Source: CAZXCK01 sp964639225
GTDB taxonomy: Bacteria; Chloroflexota; Anaerolineae; Aggregatilineales; Phototrophicaceae
Length of the DNA stretch: 64,000 nt
Direction: 5' to 3'
Assembly: GCA_964639225.1 (NCBI GenBank)
Contig: CAZXCK010000005.1
Span: forward strand, 10,835 to 74,834
The position numbers and the translations under genes are program-made. A model generated the notes under the pieces. It saw only the letters and a program-made list of their open reading frames with translations, made no database searches and was not told where the DNA came from. Below, piece by piece: positions 49,011 to 57,429 of this stretch (position 1 is the stretch's first letter; each line of letters starts with the position of its first letter).

Positions 49011-49697
49011 ATGCGACTTCTCAGGCGCAATCGAAGCAGTCCCAATGTTGTTTTTGTGATGTTTTTCCTGCTGCTGGTGGCGATTTTTCTGGGGCCAAGC
49101 ACGCTGCCGCGCCTGCTGGCGACACTCCTGCCATTTGTCGATGAAGGCGTGCCGTGTGACTGGCTGCGTGAGGCGACAGATCGTTCAGTTCATCAGTCTC
49201 TGCTGGGGCGGGCTGTCAGCCTGCGCGATGAGCCGCCGATCAGCCTCGATGTCCGTGTGAGTTCTGTTTCGCTGGCGGACCCGGCGCAGTTGGTTGTGTT
49301 CAGCGTGATTGTCATCAACAACACGATTGGCACGGTGCCTATTCTGATCACGCCCGATCGGCTAATTCTGGACCCCAACCAGCCAGCCAGCGGGCTGGGC
49401 GTTGTGCCGGGCGGGGCGCCGGCTGTGTCAAATGTGGGCGAGGCTGTCGATCGTTATCCGCCGGGACGCATCCGGCTGCTGGGTCCGCAGCAGCGCTGCG
49501 TGCATGAGGTGGCGATCCCGTTCAACCAGATTCCGGGTGGTTCGGCGCTGGTGGCTGAAAACTCGACCGTGCGCGCGTTCTATCGGAACAACGTGCGTGG
49601 CGCGGTTCAACAGACAGGTGGCGTGTCCGTCTACGGCGATCAGGGATTGTGGACGGGGGTGGTGGAGTCGTCGCCACGGGCAGTTGGTACGGGTTGA
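49011..49697 (+). CDS. Membrane-anchored protein of unknown function
   Basis: I recognise no family. A 228-aa product starts six bases after miaA. The N-terminus is strongly positive (MRLLRRNRSS) and then has a membrane helix (about 13-35, VVFVMFFLLLVAIFLGPSTLP), so the protein is anchored with a beta-rich domain outside. It includes paired patterns SLADPAQLVVFSVIVINNTIGT and ILITPDRLILDPNQP, which look like a single Ig-like or beta-sandwich module. Two Cys (about 50 and 165) could form a disulfide. It may share the miaA transcript without sharing its function. Confidence 0.8.
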   Translation: MRLLRRNRSSPNVVFVMFFLLLVAIFLGPSTLPRLLATLLPFVDEGVPCDWLREATDRSVHQSLLGRAVSLRDEPPISLDVRVSSVSLADPAQLVVFSVIVINNTIGTVPILITPDRLILDPNQPASGLGVVPGGAPAVSNVGEAVDRYPPGRIRLLGPQQRCVHEVAIPFNQIPGGSALVAENSTVRAFYRNNVRGAVQQTGGVSVYGDQGLWTGVVESSPRAVGTG

Positions 49698-49709
49698 GGT
49701 CAATTGAGC

Positions 49710-49715
49710 TATAAT
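49710..49715 (+). promoter_or_regulatory. -10 element upstream of the FHA regulator
   Basis: A perfect TATAAT lies about 80 bp before the FHA gene. No good -35 is at the right distance (TTGGTA lies 20 bp away), so the promoter is only tentative. Confidence 0.4.
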
Positions 49716-49788
49716 ATTTTAGAGAGGGTCGTGGCTGTGGCCAGGTTTGGCCAGATGCCTGACCAGAACATAACCTGGAAAGGTTAGG

Positions 49789-50457
49789 GTGAAAATGACC
49801 GAAGAAAAAGTGGAACACCCTATTATCACCGCTGTTGAGGGTAAATATGCCAATCAATACTGGGTGCTGGACCGTGATGAGATTATCCTGGGGCGCGACG
49901 AAGACTGCGATGTCGTGCTGCCTGAGCGACAGATTTCGCGGCAGCATGTACGCTTCTACCGGGAAGACAAGCAGTTTTTTGTCGAGGACCTCGACAGCAA
50001 AAACGGAACCTGGGTCAACGGTCAGCGTATCCAGGGGGTGCATGAATTGTATGATAGTGACGAAATCCACGTGGCGCTGGCGGTGCGTTTGCGCTTTATT
50101 GGCTCTGGCGCGACGGCGCCGCTGCCGTTCGAGCTGCCGACTAACATTGGCGGGCGGCTCCGCCTGGATCGCGAGTCGCGGAGGGTGTTTATCGGCGATG
50201 AAGAGATCGACCCACCGCTGAGCCTGCCGCAGTATCGCCTGCTGGAACTGCTGTACGTCAACAATGGCCGCGTGTGTACGCGCGACAGTGTGGTGGAAAC
50301 CGTCTGGCCGGACGTCGTGGGTGAGGGCGTCAGCGAACAGGCCATCGATGCGCTGGTACGCCGTCTGCGCGATCGCCTGGCCGAGCATGACCCGGAGGTG
50401 CAGTATATTGTGACGGTGCGCGGGCACGGTTTCCGGTTGAACAACCCGTCAGAATAG
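49789..50457 (+). CDS. FHA domain - winged-helix (OmpR-type) regulator
   Basis: A 222-aa fusion protein. Residues about 9-95 are an FHA phosphothreonine-binding domain: IILGRDEDCDVVLPERQISRQHVRFY, then FFVEDLDSKNGTWVNGQRI. These show the conserved Arg, Ser-Arg-x-His and Asn-Gly. Residues about 125-218 form an OmpR/PhoB-type DNA-binding domain: LSLPQYRLLELLYVNNGRVCTRDSVVETVW, then VRRLRDRLAE and YIVTVRGHGFRL. There is no receiver domain, so control is presumably through binding a Ser/Thr-phosphorylated partner. Start GTG at 49789 or ATG at 49795. No Ser/Thr kinase gene is nearby, so the signalling partner must be distant. It is convergent with a glycosyltransferase, 18 bp apart. Confidence 0.92.
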   Translation: MKMTEEKVEHPIITAVEGKYANQYWVLDRDEIILGRDEDCDVVLPERQISRQHVRFYREDKQFFVEDLDSKNGTWVNGQRIQGVHELYDSDEIHVALAVRLRFIGSGATAPLPFELPTNIGGRLRLDRESRRVFIGDEEIDPPLSLPQYRLLELLYVNNGRVCTRDSVVETVWPDVVGEGVSEQAIDALVRRLRDRLAEHDPEVQYIVTVRGHGFRLNNPSE

Positions 50458-50475
50458 ACTATTGCCGCTGCTATC

Positions 50476-51711
50476 TCAAACCATCACCGCGATCAGCTCG
50501 GCGGCGCGCTGTGGCCCGCCCAGGGTCGCCATCTCCGCCGCCAGTTCGCGCGCGTTTTCGAGCACGCGCGCATCGGCGAGCAGCGCGCGTGTGCCTTCTT
50601 GCAGCATCCCCTGGCGCACGTCATGCGCTGACAAATTCAGCCCCACTTTGGCCTGAGCGACTCGTTTGGCCTGTACGCGCTGGTCGGCGGCGTGCGGCAC
50701 GACGATCTGCGGTACGGCGTGGACGACGGCGGCATGTGTGGTGCCCATGCCGCCGTGATGGATCATCAGCCGGGTGCGCGGCAGGACATGCTCGAATGGT
50801 ACCCAGTTGAGCAGGCGTGTGCCCCGGGGCAGGGCGCGCAACAGCTCTGCTTTTTTGTCCGGTTCCACCGGATTCCAGCCGATGACGACCACCGGCACCA
50901 GACCTTCACGGGCGGCGGCCTGCGCGGCCCAGCTAAAGAAGCCCAGATCGCCGGTGAAAACCGTTCCCAGGGTGATGAGCGCGATACTGGAGTCTGCCGG
51001 GACTGATGTCAGCCAGTCCGGCGTCTGGCCGCTGGGAGGAGCAGGTGCGCCGCCGACAAAGTGATTCTGCGGCAGCAGCGTGTCGGCCTCGGCGATGTAC
51101 CAGTCGCGCGTGAAATAGCAGATGTGCAGATGCGGGCTGATAATCGATGGCGTCGCCCCCTGCGAGAAGTTAGTCCCGTTGAGATTGAATCGCCGGCAAA
51201 GGTTGGCGATCCGCTGCTGGCTTTCGCTGCTCAGGTGGCGCTGCACCGGGAACAGATTGGCGGCATTGAGGTCGCCCTGGGCAGGCCAGCCGCCAATCAG
51301 CAGCGGCACGTCGAGAGCTTCCGCTGCCAGCGCCGCCGCGCTCAGGAACGGGTCGCTCACCATGCCGTCCGGCGCGCCGATCTCTTCGGCTAGTTCCAGC
51401 AGCGCGCGGGTGCCTTCAGCGACCAGGTCTTCGGTCAGCCAGGTGTTGAGCGCGCGCGTGTAACGTAATGTAACGGCTTCCTGTGGCGCGATTTGCGACA
51501 GGTCCGGCGGTGGGGGCGGTGGCCACAGCCAGCCGGTCGCCCGGATTGGCTGAAAATCAAGGCCAGCCTGTTGTATGGCGCGAGCGATGGCGTCGCCGCT
51601 GATCCAGGTGATCTGATGTCCAAGCGCCTGGAGCGCCTGAGCTGTTTTGAGGAGTCCGCCCCAGTCGGTGTGACTGTAGAGTGGCGCGGACACAAACCAG
51701 AAATTAGCCAT
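50476..51711 (-). CDS. GT1-family (MGT-like) glycosyltransferase
   Basis: Two-domain GT-B UDP-sugar-type transferase of 411 aa. The N-terminal domain has FWFVSAPLYSHTDWGGLLKTAQALQALGHQITWISG, a nucleotide/acceptor lobe. The C-terminal lobe holds VPFEHVLPRTRLMIHHGGMGTTHAAVVHAVPQIVVPH, the conserved HGGxGT donor-sugar motif of macrolide and sterol glucosyltransferases. AKRVAQAKVGLNL follows. The acceptor could be a lipid, natural product or cell-surface compound. It has no membrane segment, so it is cytoplasmic. A TPR gene precedes it on the same strand, with only 31 bp in between, so the two may form one transcript. Confidence 0.9.
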   Translation of the reverse strand: MANFWFVSAPLYSHTDWGGLLKTAQALQALGHQITWISGDAIARAIQQAGLDFQPIRATGWLWPPPPPPDLSQIAPQEAVTLRYTRALNTWLTEDLVAEGTRALLELAEEIGAPDGMVSDPFLSAAALAAEALDVPLLIGGWPAQGDLNAANLFPVQRHLSSESQQRIANLCRRFNLNGTNFSQGATPSIISPHLHICYFTRDWYIAEADTLLPQNHFVGGAPAPPSGQTPDWLTSVPADSSIALITLGTVFTGDLGFFSWAAQAAAREGLVPVVVIGWNPVEPDKKAELLRALPRGTRLLNWVPFEHVLPRTRLMIHHGGMGTTHAAVVHAVPQIVVPHAADQRVQAKRVAQAKVGLNLSAHDVRQGMLQEGTRALLADARVLENARELAAEMATLGGPQRAAELIAVMV

Positions 51712-51742
51712 ATGAAGTTCTTTTGCCTGCTATGCTCGGTGA

Positions 51743-53956
51743 TTATGAATCAATTGAGTCGGTGTCACTTGTAATGGGATGGTACCACGCTGGCGGTCGA
51801 GTGCCTGCCGTCATCCGTAGACTCTGATAGTGTGCGACGGCGCTGTTCCAGTCGGCGTCAGCCTGCTGGGGGCGATTGTTCAGTGTGTGCCATTGGCTGC
51901 GAATGACGAGCGCGTCGGCCAGCAGACGGCGCAGACCGGCGTTTTCGGCGCGTTCGACGGCGCGCTGGGCCGCTTCGCCGGCGGCTTGAAGCTGGTGATG
52001 ATTGAGGGCGATCTTCGCCTGACCGTTCAACGCTTTGATGATAAGTTCGGTGTTGGCGCTGTGCTCGCCAGTAGTCAGCGCGTTGCTGAAAAATGCCGCC
52101 GCTTCATCAAACTGACCCAGGCTAATCAGCGTATGTCCCAGGTTGGCCTGGAAGACAGCATGCCAGTCGCCGGGGATGTCCTCGCCCAGCCGTTCTATCG
52201 CCCGGCGATGGTAACGCTCGGCTTCGGTATATTTGCCGAGTTCATCATGGGCAAGCCCCGTGTTGTCGGTCTGGACGGCAGCTTGCAGCGTCAGGCCCAG
52301 GTTTTCGCTCTGGCGGATGGCGTAGGCCAGCACATCGAGCGCGCGCTGGGCACGCCCGGTCGCAAGCAGAAACCAACCGTAATTGCCGCGCCGGGTGGCC
52401 TCGGCAGTGCGGTCCTGGGTCTCCTGTGCGAGCTTGATGGCATCCACAAAGAAGGCTTCGGCGGTCTCGATGTCGCCCTGGTCGGCGTAGGCGGTGGCCG
52501 CGTTAGACAGGATCACGCCGCGTGTCTCCGGGTCTTCGACCGAACTCAGGCGCATGAGAGCCTGCTCGTAGTTTTTCATGGCGCGCTGACCCTGGCCAAG
52601 CTGCTTACGCACGCTGGCGATGTCGCAGAATAGACGGGCCGCGCGCGTATGGTCGCCCTGAGCCTCGTAGATTTCCAGCGCGGCCAGCCAGGATTTGATG
52701 GCATGCTGCAGGTGGTGCTGGCGCAGGTTCATGATACCGATATCGCGGTGAGTGCCGGCCAGGTGCTGCGGACTGTCGCCGTTGTTGGCATGAGACAGCG
52801 CGCGCTCGTAGGTGTGGCGGGCGGCGTCAAAGTCGTCGTTCTCCGTTTGTGCGGCGGCCAGATTTCGCAGCACGTCGATATAGGTGTAGTCGGCCTCAGT
52901 AAGGATGAGCGACGCATAGTCGTCCAGCACGTCACTCAGGCTCTCGACGGCGGCCTGTGGCTGGCTGGCCGCTCGCTGGGCAATACCCAGTGCGCCGTAG
53001 GCCAGCGCACGCGCACGCCGGTCGGCGGGCAAACTGGCGCATATCTCGACGGCTTGTATCGCATAGTCAAGTGACGATTGCGTGTCGCCCAGTCGCAAGC
53101 TGGCTTTGGCAGCCCGGCACAGAGTTTGTACCAGCCTCAGGCTGGGCGCGCTGTCCATGTGCGCCAGAATCAGCAGCAGATGACGGCGTGCTTCTTCGTA
53201 GAGCGCGCCCTTCATCGCTTCGGCAGCCAGCGTCTGGCGCCACTGGATTTCGTAACCCTGGTGTTCCATCTCTTCGGCCAGGCGCAGGGCACGACCCAGC
53301 AACTGCTGGCCCTCGACCGCTTTACCAGCGGCGATGAGGCTCTCGCCCAGCTTGCCGGTGAAATAGCTGGTCAGCTCCAGGTCGCCGCTGATCTCCAGCT
53401 TGGGCAGGGCTTCACGCAGCAGATAGATGGCGTAGCTGGCGTTGCCCTCACGCAGGTAGGTATCGGCCAGGTGGCCCTGGGCACGGCCCTCTGCGCCTAT
53501 AGAGCGTCCTTTGCGCGCCATTTCCAGCGAGGTCTCGTAGTGGCGACGGGCGATTTCCCACTCGCCCTGGGCCTGAGCCAGCGTGCCCATTGAACCGTAG
53601 ATATAGGCCAGCGGCGCGTGCTGTTGTCTCTGCCGGGCACCGGCTTGCAGGCTTTCCAGCAGGGTCCGCATGTCGTCCCAGCGACCGAGATGCAGCAGCA
53701 CATCGGCGCGGTGCAGATCAATGATGAGGGGCAGCGAGCTGCTGCCATTCGAGTTGGTGTGCCGCAGGCGTTCGGCGGCTTCGTCCAGCGCCGCCAGCGC
53801 ATCCTCGTAACGTTCGGCGCGCTTGTGCTGACGGCCATTTTCAAGCGCGGTCTGGATGGTGTTGCGATTGTTCGTGCCGGTTGCCTGGCTCCTGATGCCG
53901 ATGCGTCCGGCGACTCGTTCCAGTATATTCATGGGCGATAACAATGTCTGAACCAT
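51743..53956 (-). CDS. Large TPR-repeat protein
   Basis: A 737-aa protein of tandem tetratricopeptide repeats, from about residue 40 to 720: RYEDALAALDEAAERLRHTNS, AQGEWEIARRHYETSLEMARKG, HQGYEIQWRQTLAAEAMKG, AQTENDDFDAARHTYERALSHA, GQGQRAMKNYEQALMRL, LGKYTEAERYHRRAIERL. It has no signal peptide, membrane helix or catalytic motif. The start at 53956 has no clear ribosome site; ATG at 53932 is also possible. Such proteins are common in Chloroflexota and may serve as scaffolds or STAND-type sensor tails. No NB-ARC partner is adjacent, so the role is not assigned. Confidence 0.85.
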   Translation of the reverse strand: MVQTLLSPMNILERVAGRIGIRSQATGTNNRNTIQTALENGRQHKRAERYEDALAALDEAAERLRHTNSNGSSSLPLIIDLHRADVLLHLGRWDDMRTLLESLQAGARQRQQHAPLAYIYGSMGTLAQAQGEWEIARRHYETSLEMARKGRSIGAEGRAQGHLADTYLREGNASYAIYLLREALPKLEISGDLELTSYFTGKLGESLIAAGKAVEGQQLLGRALRLAEEMEHQGYEIQWRQTLAAEAMKGALYEEARRHLLLILAHMDSAPSLRLVQTLCRAAKASLRLGDTQSSLDYAIQAVEICASLPADRRARALAYGALGIAQRAASQPQAAVESLSDVLDDYASLILTEADYTYIDVLRNLAAAQTENDDFDAARHTYERALSHANNGDSPQHLAGTHRDIGIMNLRQHHLQHAIKSWLAALEIYEAQGDHTRAARLFCDIASVRKQLGQGQRAMKNYEQALMRLSSVEDPETRGVILSNAATAYADQGDIETAEAFFVDAIKLAQETQDRTAEATRRGNYGWFLLATGRAQRALDVLAYAIRQSENLGLTLQAAVQTDNTGLAHDELGKYTEAERYHRRAIERLGEDIPGDWHAVFQANLGHTLISLGQFDEAAAFFSNALTTGEHSANTELIIKALNGQAKIALNHHQLQAAGEAAQRAVERAENAGLRRLLADALVIRSQWHTLNNRPQQADADWNSAVAHYQSLRMTAGTRPPAWYHPITSDTDSIDS

Positions 53957-54120
53957 TCGAGTGATGCGGTGATTGTATCATATTCCGGTCGAATGGCATG
54001 ACTTTGTACGACGGTTCTCAGGTTGGCCCTATGCAGGCTGTCCTGTTTTATGTGATAGTGTGCAAACGCAGCAAATCGGACAATCCCATATCACAATCAA
54101 GAATGTCAGGAGCGGCACTC

Positions 54121-55386
54121 GTGGCGCAATATATCCGGCTTTTGCGAGAAAGCCCTAATTTTACGCTGTTATGGCTGGCGCAGGTGGTCAGTCTCACTGG
54201 TGACTGGTTCAACACCATTGTGCTGTCGGCGATGGTGGCGGATTTCAGTGGGGGCAGCGGTGTTGCGATCAGCCTGTTCCTGATGGCGCGTTTTCTGCCA
54301 CCGCTGCTGGTAAGTCCGTTTACGGGTGTAATTGTCGATCGCTTCGACCGTAAGCTGATTCTGGTTTACAGCAATGTGATTCGTACCGGCATCGTGCTGA
54401 TGTTTCTGCTGGCGACCGGACCGGACCTGCTGTGGCTGATTTATGTGCTGACCTTTTTACAATTTACACTGTCGGCACTGTTCGAACCGGGACAGTCGGC
54501 CATTATTCCCAGTCTGATCAGGCGTAGCGATCTGGTGATCGCCAATACGCTGGTGAGCATTACCTGGTCGGTGATGCTGGCGCTGGGCGCCATCATCGGT
54601 GGCGTGGTGGCGGCGTTTTTTGGCGCGTCGATTGCGCTGGTGATCGGCGCGTCTACGTTCGCCGTGGCGGGGTATCTGATCGCTCGTATTCAGGTGCCGC
54701 CCGAAGCGGAGACGCGCGTCGACCTGGAGGCTGGTGCCGGGCAGCCGACCGGCAGTTTCACCGAAGGGCTGCGCTACCTGGCGCGCAACAAGATGGCGGC
54801 GGCGGCGCTGCTGGTTAAAGGTGGCGGCAGCGTGGGCAACGTCGATACGCTGATGACTGTATTCGCTACGCAGGTTTTCATCCTGGGGACAGATGGCCAG
54901 CTATCGCTGGGCATTATGTACAGCTCATTTGGTATCGGGGCAATTCTGGGGCCGTTGCTGCTTAACCGGATCAATGATGGCTCGATTGGTCGGATGCGGC
55001 GGCTGGTGGTGATTGGCTTTGTGCTGGGAACGGTCGGATGGATTGTGCTGGGCGCTGCCGGTTCGCTGGTGATTCTATCGCTGGCGCTGCTGATTCGGGC
55101 GATGGGCGGTTCGGCCAACTGGACGTACAGCACAGTCATCATTCAGAAGAGTGTGGACGATCGTTATCTGGGGCGGGTGTTCGCGCTGGACCTGGCGTTC
55201 TTCCAACTGGTGACGGTTGTCAGCACAATCGCTCATGGTGTGCTGATTGATGCGCTGGGGGTCGATTACCTGGGCGTGATTTCTTATGGTACAGCGGTGG
55301 TGAGCCTGATTCCGCTGGTGCTGTGGATGGCGGTCGTGCCGCGTATGGAACGCCGTGAAGCCGCGAGGACCACAGCACCTGTCTGA
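54121..55386 (+). CDS. MFS exporter, macrolide-efflux-like
   Basis: Drug-efflux type MFS transporter, about 421 aa with about 12 helices. I chose GTG at 54121 because AGGAG lies eight bases upstream and the N-terminus (VAQYIRLLRESPNFTLLWLAQVVSLTGDWFNTI) is then typical of MefA-like proteins. Frames from 53998 or 54103 are less likely. Family features: VDRFDRKLILVYSNVIRTG, FEPGQSAIIPSLIRRSDLVIANTLVS, and the central loop with basic residues. A C-terminal half ends VVPRMERREAARTT. It is divergent from the TPR gene. Exported compound is unknown; a macrolide or similar amphipathic drug is only a family-level guess. Confidence 0.88.
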   Translation: MAQYIRLLRESPNFTLLWLAQVVSLTGDWFNTIVLSAMVADFSGGSGVAISLFLMARFLPPLLVSPFTGVIVDRFDRKLILVYSNVIRTGIVLMFLLATGPDLLWLIYVLTFLQFTLSALFEPGQSAIIPSLIRRSDLVIANTLVSITWSVMLALGAIIGGVVAAFFGASIALVIGASTFAVAGYLIARIQVPPEAETRVDLEAGAGQPTGSFTEGLRYLARNKMAAAALLVKGGGSVGNVDTLMTVFATQVFILGTDGQLSLGIMYSSFGIGAILGPLLLNRINDGSIGRMRRLVVIGFVLGTVGWIVLGAAGSLVILSLALLIRAMGGSANWTYSTVIIQKSVDDRYLGRVFALDLAFFQLVTVVSTIAHGVLIDALGVDYLGVISYGTAVVSLIPLVLWMAVVPRMERREAARTTAPV

Positions 55387-55407
55387 TCTTTGGCGCTGAG
55401 CAGATGA

Positions 55408-56532
55408 TTAGTTCTGGCTGGCGGTTATGTCGCCCGATGTACCGATGCGCGCGCGCAGGTAGGCTTCCATGAACTCGTGTAGACGGCCATCCAGCACGGC
55501 GGCAGTGTTGCCGATTTCATAGCCGGTGCGGTGGTCCTTGACGAGCTGGTAAGGGTGCAGCACGTAAGAGCGAATCTGGTTGCCCCAACCGGCATCGACA
55601 TTTTCGCCTTTGAGAACAGCCAGCTCTGCTTCCTGCTTCTGGCGTTCCATTTCAAACAGGCGCGCCTTGAGCATCTGCAGGGCGCGTTCCCGGTTCTGTA
55701 GCTGGCTGCGCTGGTTCTGGCACTGGACAATGATGCCGCTCGGAACGTGCGTCATGCGGACGGCGGTATCGTTCTTCTGGACGTGCTGGCCGCCAGCGCC
55801 GCTGGCACGGTAGGTGTCGATGCGCAGGTCGGACTCGTTGATCTCGATATCGATTTCGCCCTGGATATCCGGCCACAGCTCGACTTTGGCGAACGACGTA
55901 TGGCGGCGGCTGGCGGCGTCGAACGGGCTGAGACGCACCAGACGATGTACGCCCTGCTCACTGCGCAGGTAGCCATAGGCATAGCTGCCGCGCACAATCA
56001 TGGTGACGCTCTTGATGCCGGCTTCCTCGCCCTCGCTGCGCTCGACGACTTCCAGTTTGTAGCCGTTCTGCTCGGCCCAGCGGATGTACATGCGCTCCAA
56101 CATCTGCGCCCAGTCCTGCGAGTCGGTGCCACCGGCCCCGGCGTGAATCGAGAGGACGGCATTCTCATCGTCGTATGGGCCGGAGAACATCGCCTCAAAC
56201 GACATCTTATCGACTTGCTTGGTCAGAATGGTGACTTCTTCGGCCAGTTCTTCGGCCAGCTCATCGCCACCCATCTCGGCCAGTTCCAGAGCATCGTTGA
56301 TGCGGTGTGACAGTTTGATCCATTTGTCGGCCTGCCCGCGCAGACGAGACATCTCCTGCATCAGCTTCTGAGCAGCTTCGGGGTCGCTCCAGAAGTCTGT
56401 CGCACTCGATTGTTGTTCCAGTTCAGCGGCGCGCCGCTGTTTTTCTTCGATGTCGAGATGCTGCATCAGATTGTCGATTTGCTGCTTCATCTCGGCGAGC
56501 GTGTCGGTCAGGTTGCTCATGGGTATGCACAT
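55408..56532 (-). CDS. prfB: Peptide chain release factor 2
   Basis: Terminates translation at UGA and UAA. The N-terminal domain (about 5-120, SNLTDTLAEMKQQIDNLMQHLDIEEKQRR) runs in frame, with no CTTTGA slip site, so the classical programmed +1 frameshift is absent. The GGQ motif is in TYRASGAGGQHVQKNDTAVRMTH; the stop-codon recognition region (about 180-210, with SPFDAASRRHTSF) is of the RF2 type. C-terminal VLHPYQLVKDHRTGYEIGN follows. The length is 374 aa from 56532; an ATG at 56520 is an alternative start. It heads a minus-strand stretch upstream of an RNA methyltransferase and ftsY, but its own promoter is at 56592-56597. Confidence 0.95.
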   Translation of the reverse strand: MCIPMSNLTDTLAEMKQQIDNLMQHLDIEEKQRRAAELEQQSSATDFWSDPEAAQKLMQEMSRLRGQADKWIKLSHRINDALELAEMGGDELAEELAEEVTILTKQVDKMSFEAMFSGPYDDENAVLSIHAGAGGTDSQDWAQMLERMYIRWAEQNGYKLEVVERSEGEEAGIKSVTMIVRGSYAYGYLRSEQGVHRLVRLSPFDAASRRHTSFAKVELWPDIQGEIDIEINESDLRIDTYRASGAGGQHVQKNDTAVRMTHVPSGIIVQCQNQRSQLQNRERALQMLKARLFEMERQKQEAELAVLKGENVDAGWGNQIRSYVLHPYQLVKDHRTGYEIGNTAAVLDGRLHEFMEAYLRARIGTSGDITASQN

Positions 56533-56591
56533 CCACAGGTGATAAGTTTCGCAGGGTTGCTGGTCTGCGTATAGCTCGGCCAGCCAGCATT

Positions 56592-56597
56592 ATTATA
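56592..56597 (-). promoter_or_regulatory. -10 element upstream of prfB
   Basis: A perfect minus-strand TATAAT about 60 bp before the prfB start, in the gap after the RNA methyltransferase gene. The -35 (ATTCCA) is poor, so this is only a candidate. Confidence 0.4.
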
Positions 56598-56624
56598 CGT
56601 GCTTGAGAGCGATATGGAATAGAG

Positions 56625-57419
56625 TCAGCGCCGCTGGCGCAGGGCTTCATACATGATCACCGCGCCAGAAACTGAGACATTGAGCGAGTCCGACAGGTGG
56701 CCTGCCATCGGGATGGAAACACGCTGTTGGGCCTGTTCGACCCAGGCGGGCGGCAGGCCGCGATCTTCCGCGCCCAACACGATCACCGTTGGCTGGCGCA
56801 GGTCCACATCATACAGGTCGTGCTCGCCGTCGACGACCGCCGCTACGATGTTATGGCCACTTTCGCTGAAGAAGGTGAGCGCCTCAGCGGAGGACAGCGT
56901 GTAGATGTTGCCCAGGAAGCAGGCACCGGTGCTGCTGCGGATGATGTTGGGGTTGGTGATGTCCAGTGGCGTGTCGATGAGGCATATCGTATCGAAACCC
57001 GTCGCATCGGCGGTGCGCAGCAGTGCACCGATGTTGCCCGGTTTTTCGACCTGCACCAGCGCAAGGATTAATGAACCCGCCCGCTGGCGCAGATCATCGA
57101 CGCCGAGTGACGGCTTCTGCTCTATGACGGCTACCACCGGTGACGGACTCTGCCGGTAGCTGACTTTTTCCAGGATGTCGCGCGGCACAAGGTAGACTGC
57201 GCTGGCCGGCAACCGGTCGAGCAGTGGCTCCGGGCCGAGTTCCCGGCAGTAAAAGGCGTAATCGACCGTGTAGCCACAGTCGAGCGCTCGCTCCAGATCA
57301 CGGCCATCGTCGATGACGAAACGGTCTTCACGGTCGCGCGCTTTGCGCTCGCGCAGGCGCTTGATCTGCTTGACGCGGGCGTTCTGGAAGCTGGTAATGC
57401 GCTCGAAGCTGGAAGACAT
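56625..57419 (-). CDS. TrmH/SpoU-family RNA 2'-O-methyltransferase
   Basis: SPOUT-class RNA methyltransferase of 264 aa. The start at 57419 (MSSSFERITSFQNARVKQIKRLR) follows the ftsY stop by ten bases; earlier frames overlap ftsY. Residues about 1-90 are the RNA-binding substrate domain (IDDGRDLERALDCGYTVDYAFYC). Motif 1 LALVQVEKPGNIGALLRTADATGFD, motif 2 IIRSSTGACFLGNIY and motif 3 VIVLGAEDRGLPPAWVEQAQQRVSIPMAGHLSDSLNVSVSGAVIMYEAL define the SpoU knot. The target may be 23S rRNA or tRNA; not assigned. Confidence 0.92.
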   Translation of the reverse strand: MSSSFERITSFQNARVKQIKRLRERKARDREDRFVIDDGRDLERALDCGYTVDYAFYCRELGPEPLLDRLPASAVYLVPRDILEKVSYRQSPSPVVAVIEQKPSLGVDDLRQRAGSLILALVQVEKPGNIGALLRTADATGFDTICLIDTPLDITNPNIIRSSTGACFLGNIYTLSSAEALTFFSESGHNIVAAVVDGEHDLYDVDLRQPTVIVLGAEDRGLPPAWVEQAQQRVSIPMAGHLSDSLNVSVSGAVIMYEALRQRR

Positions 57420-57429
57420 GGTCAGGCGC

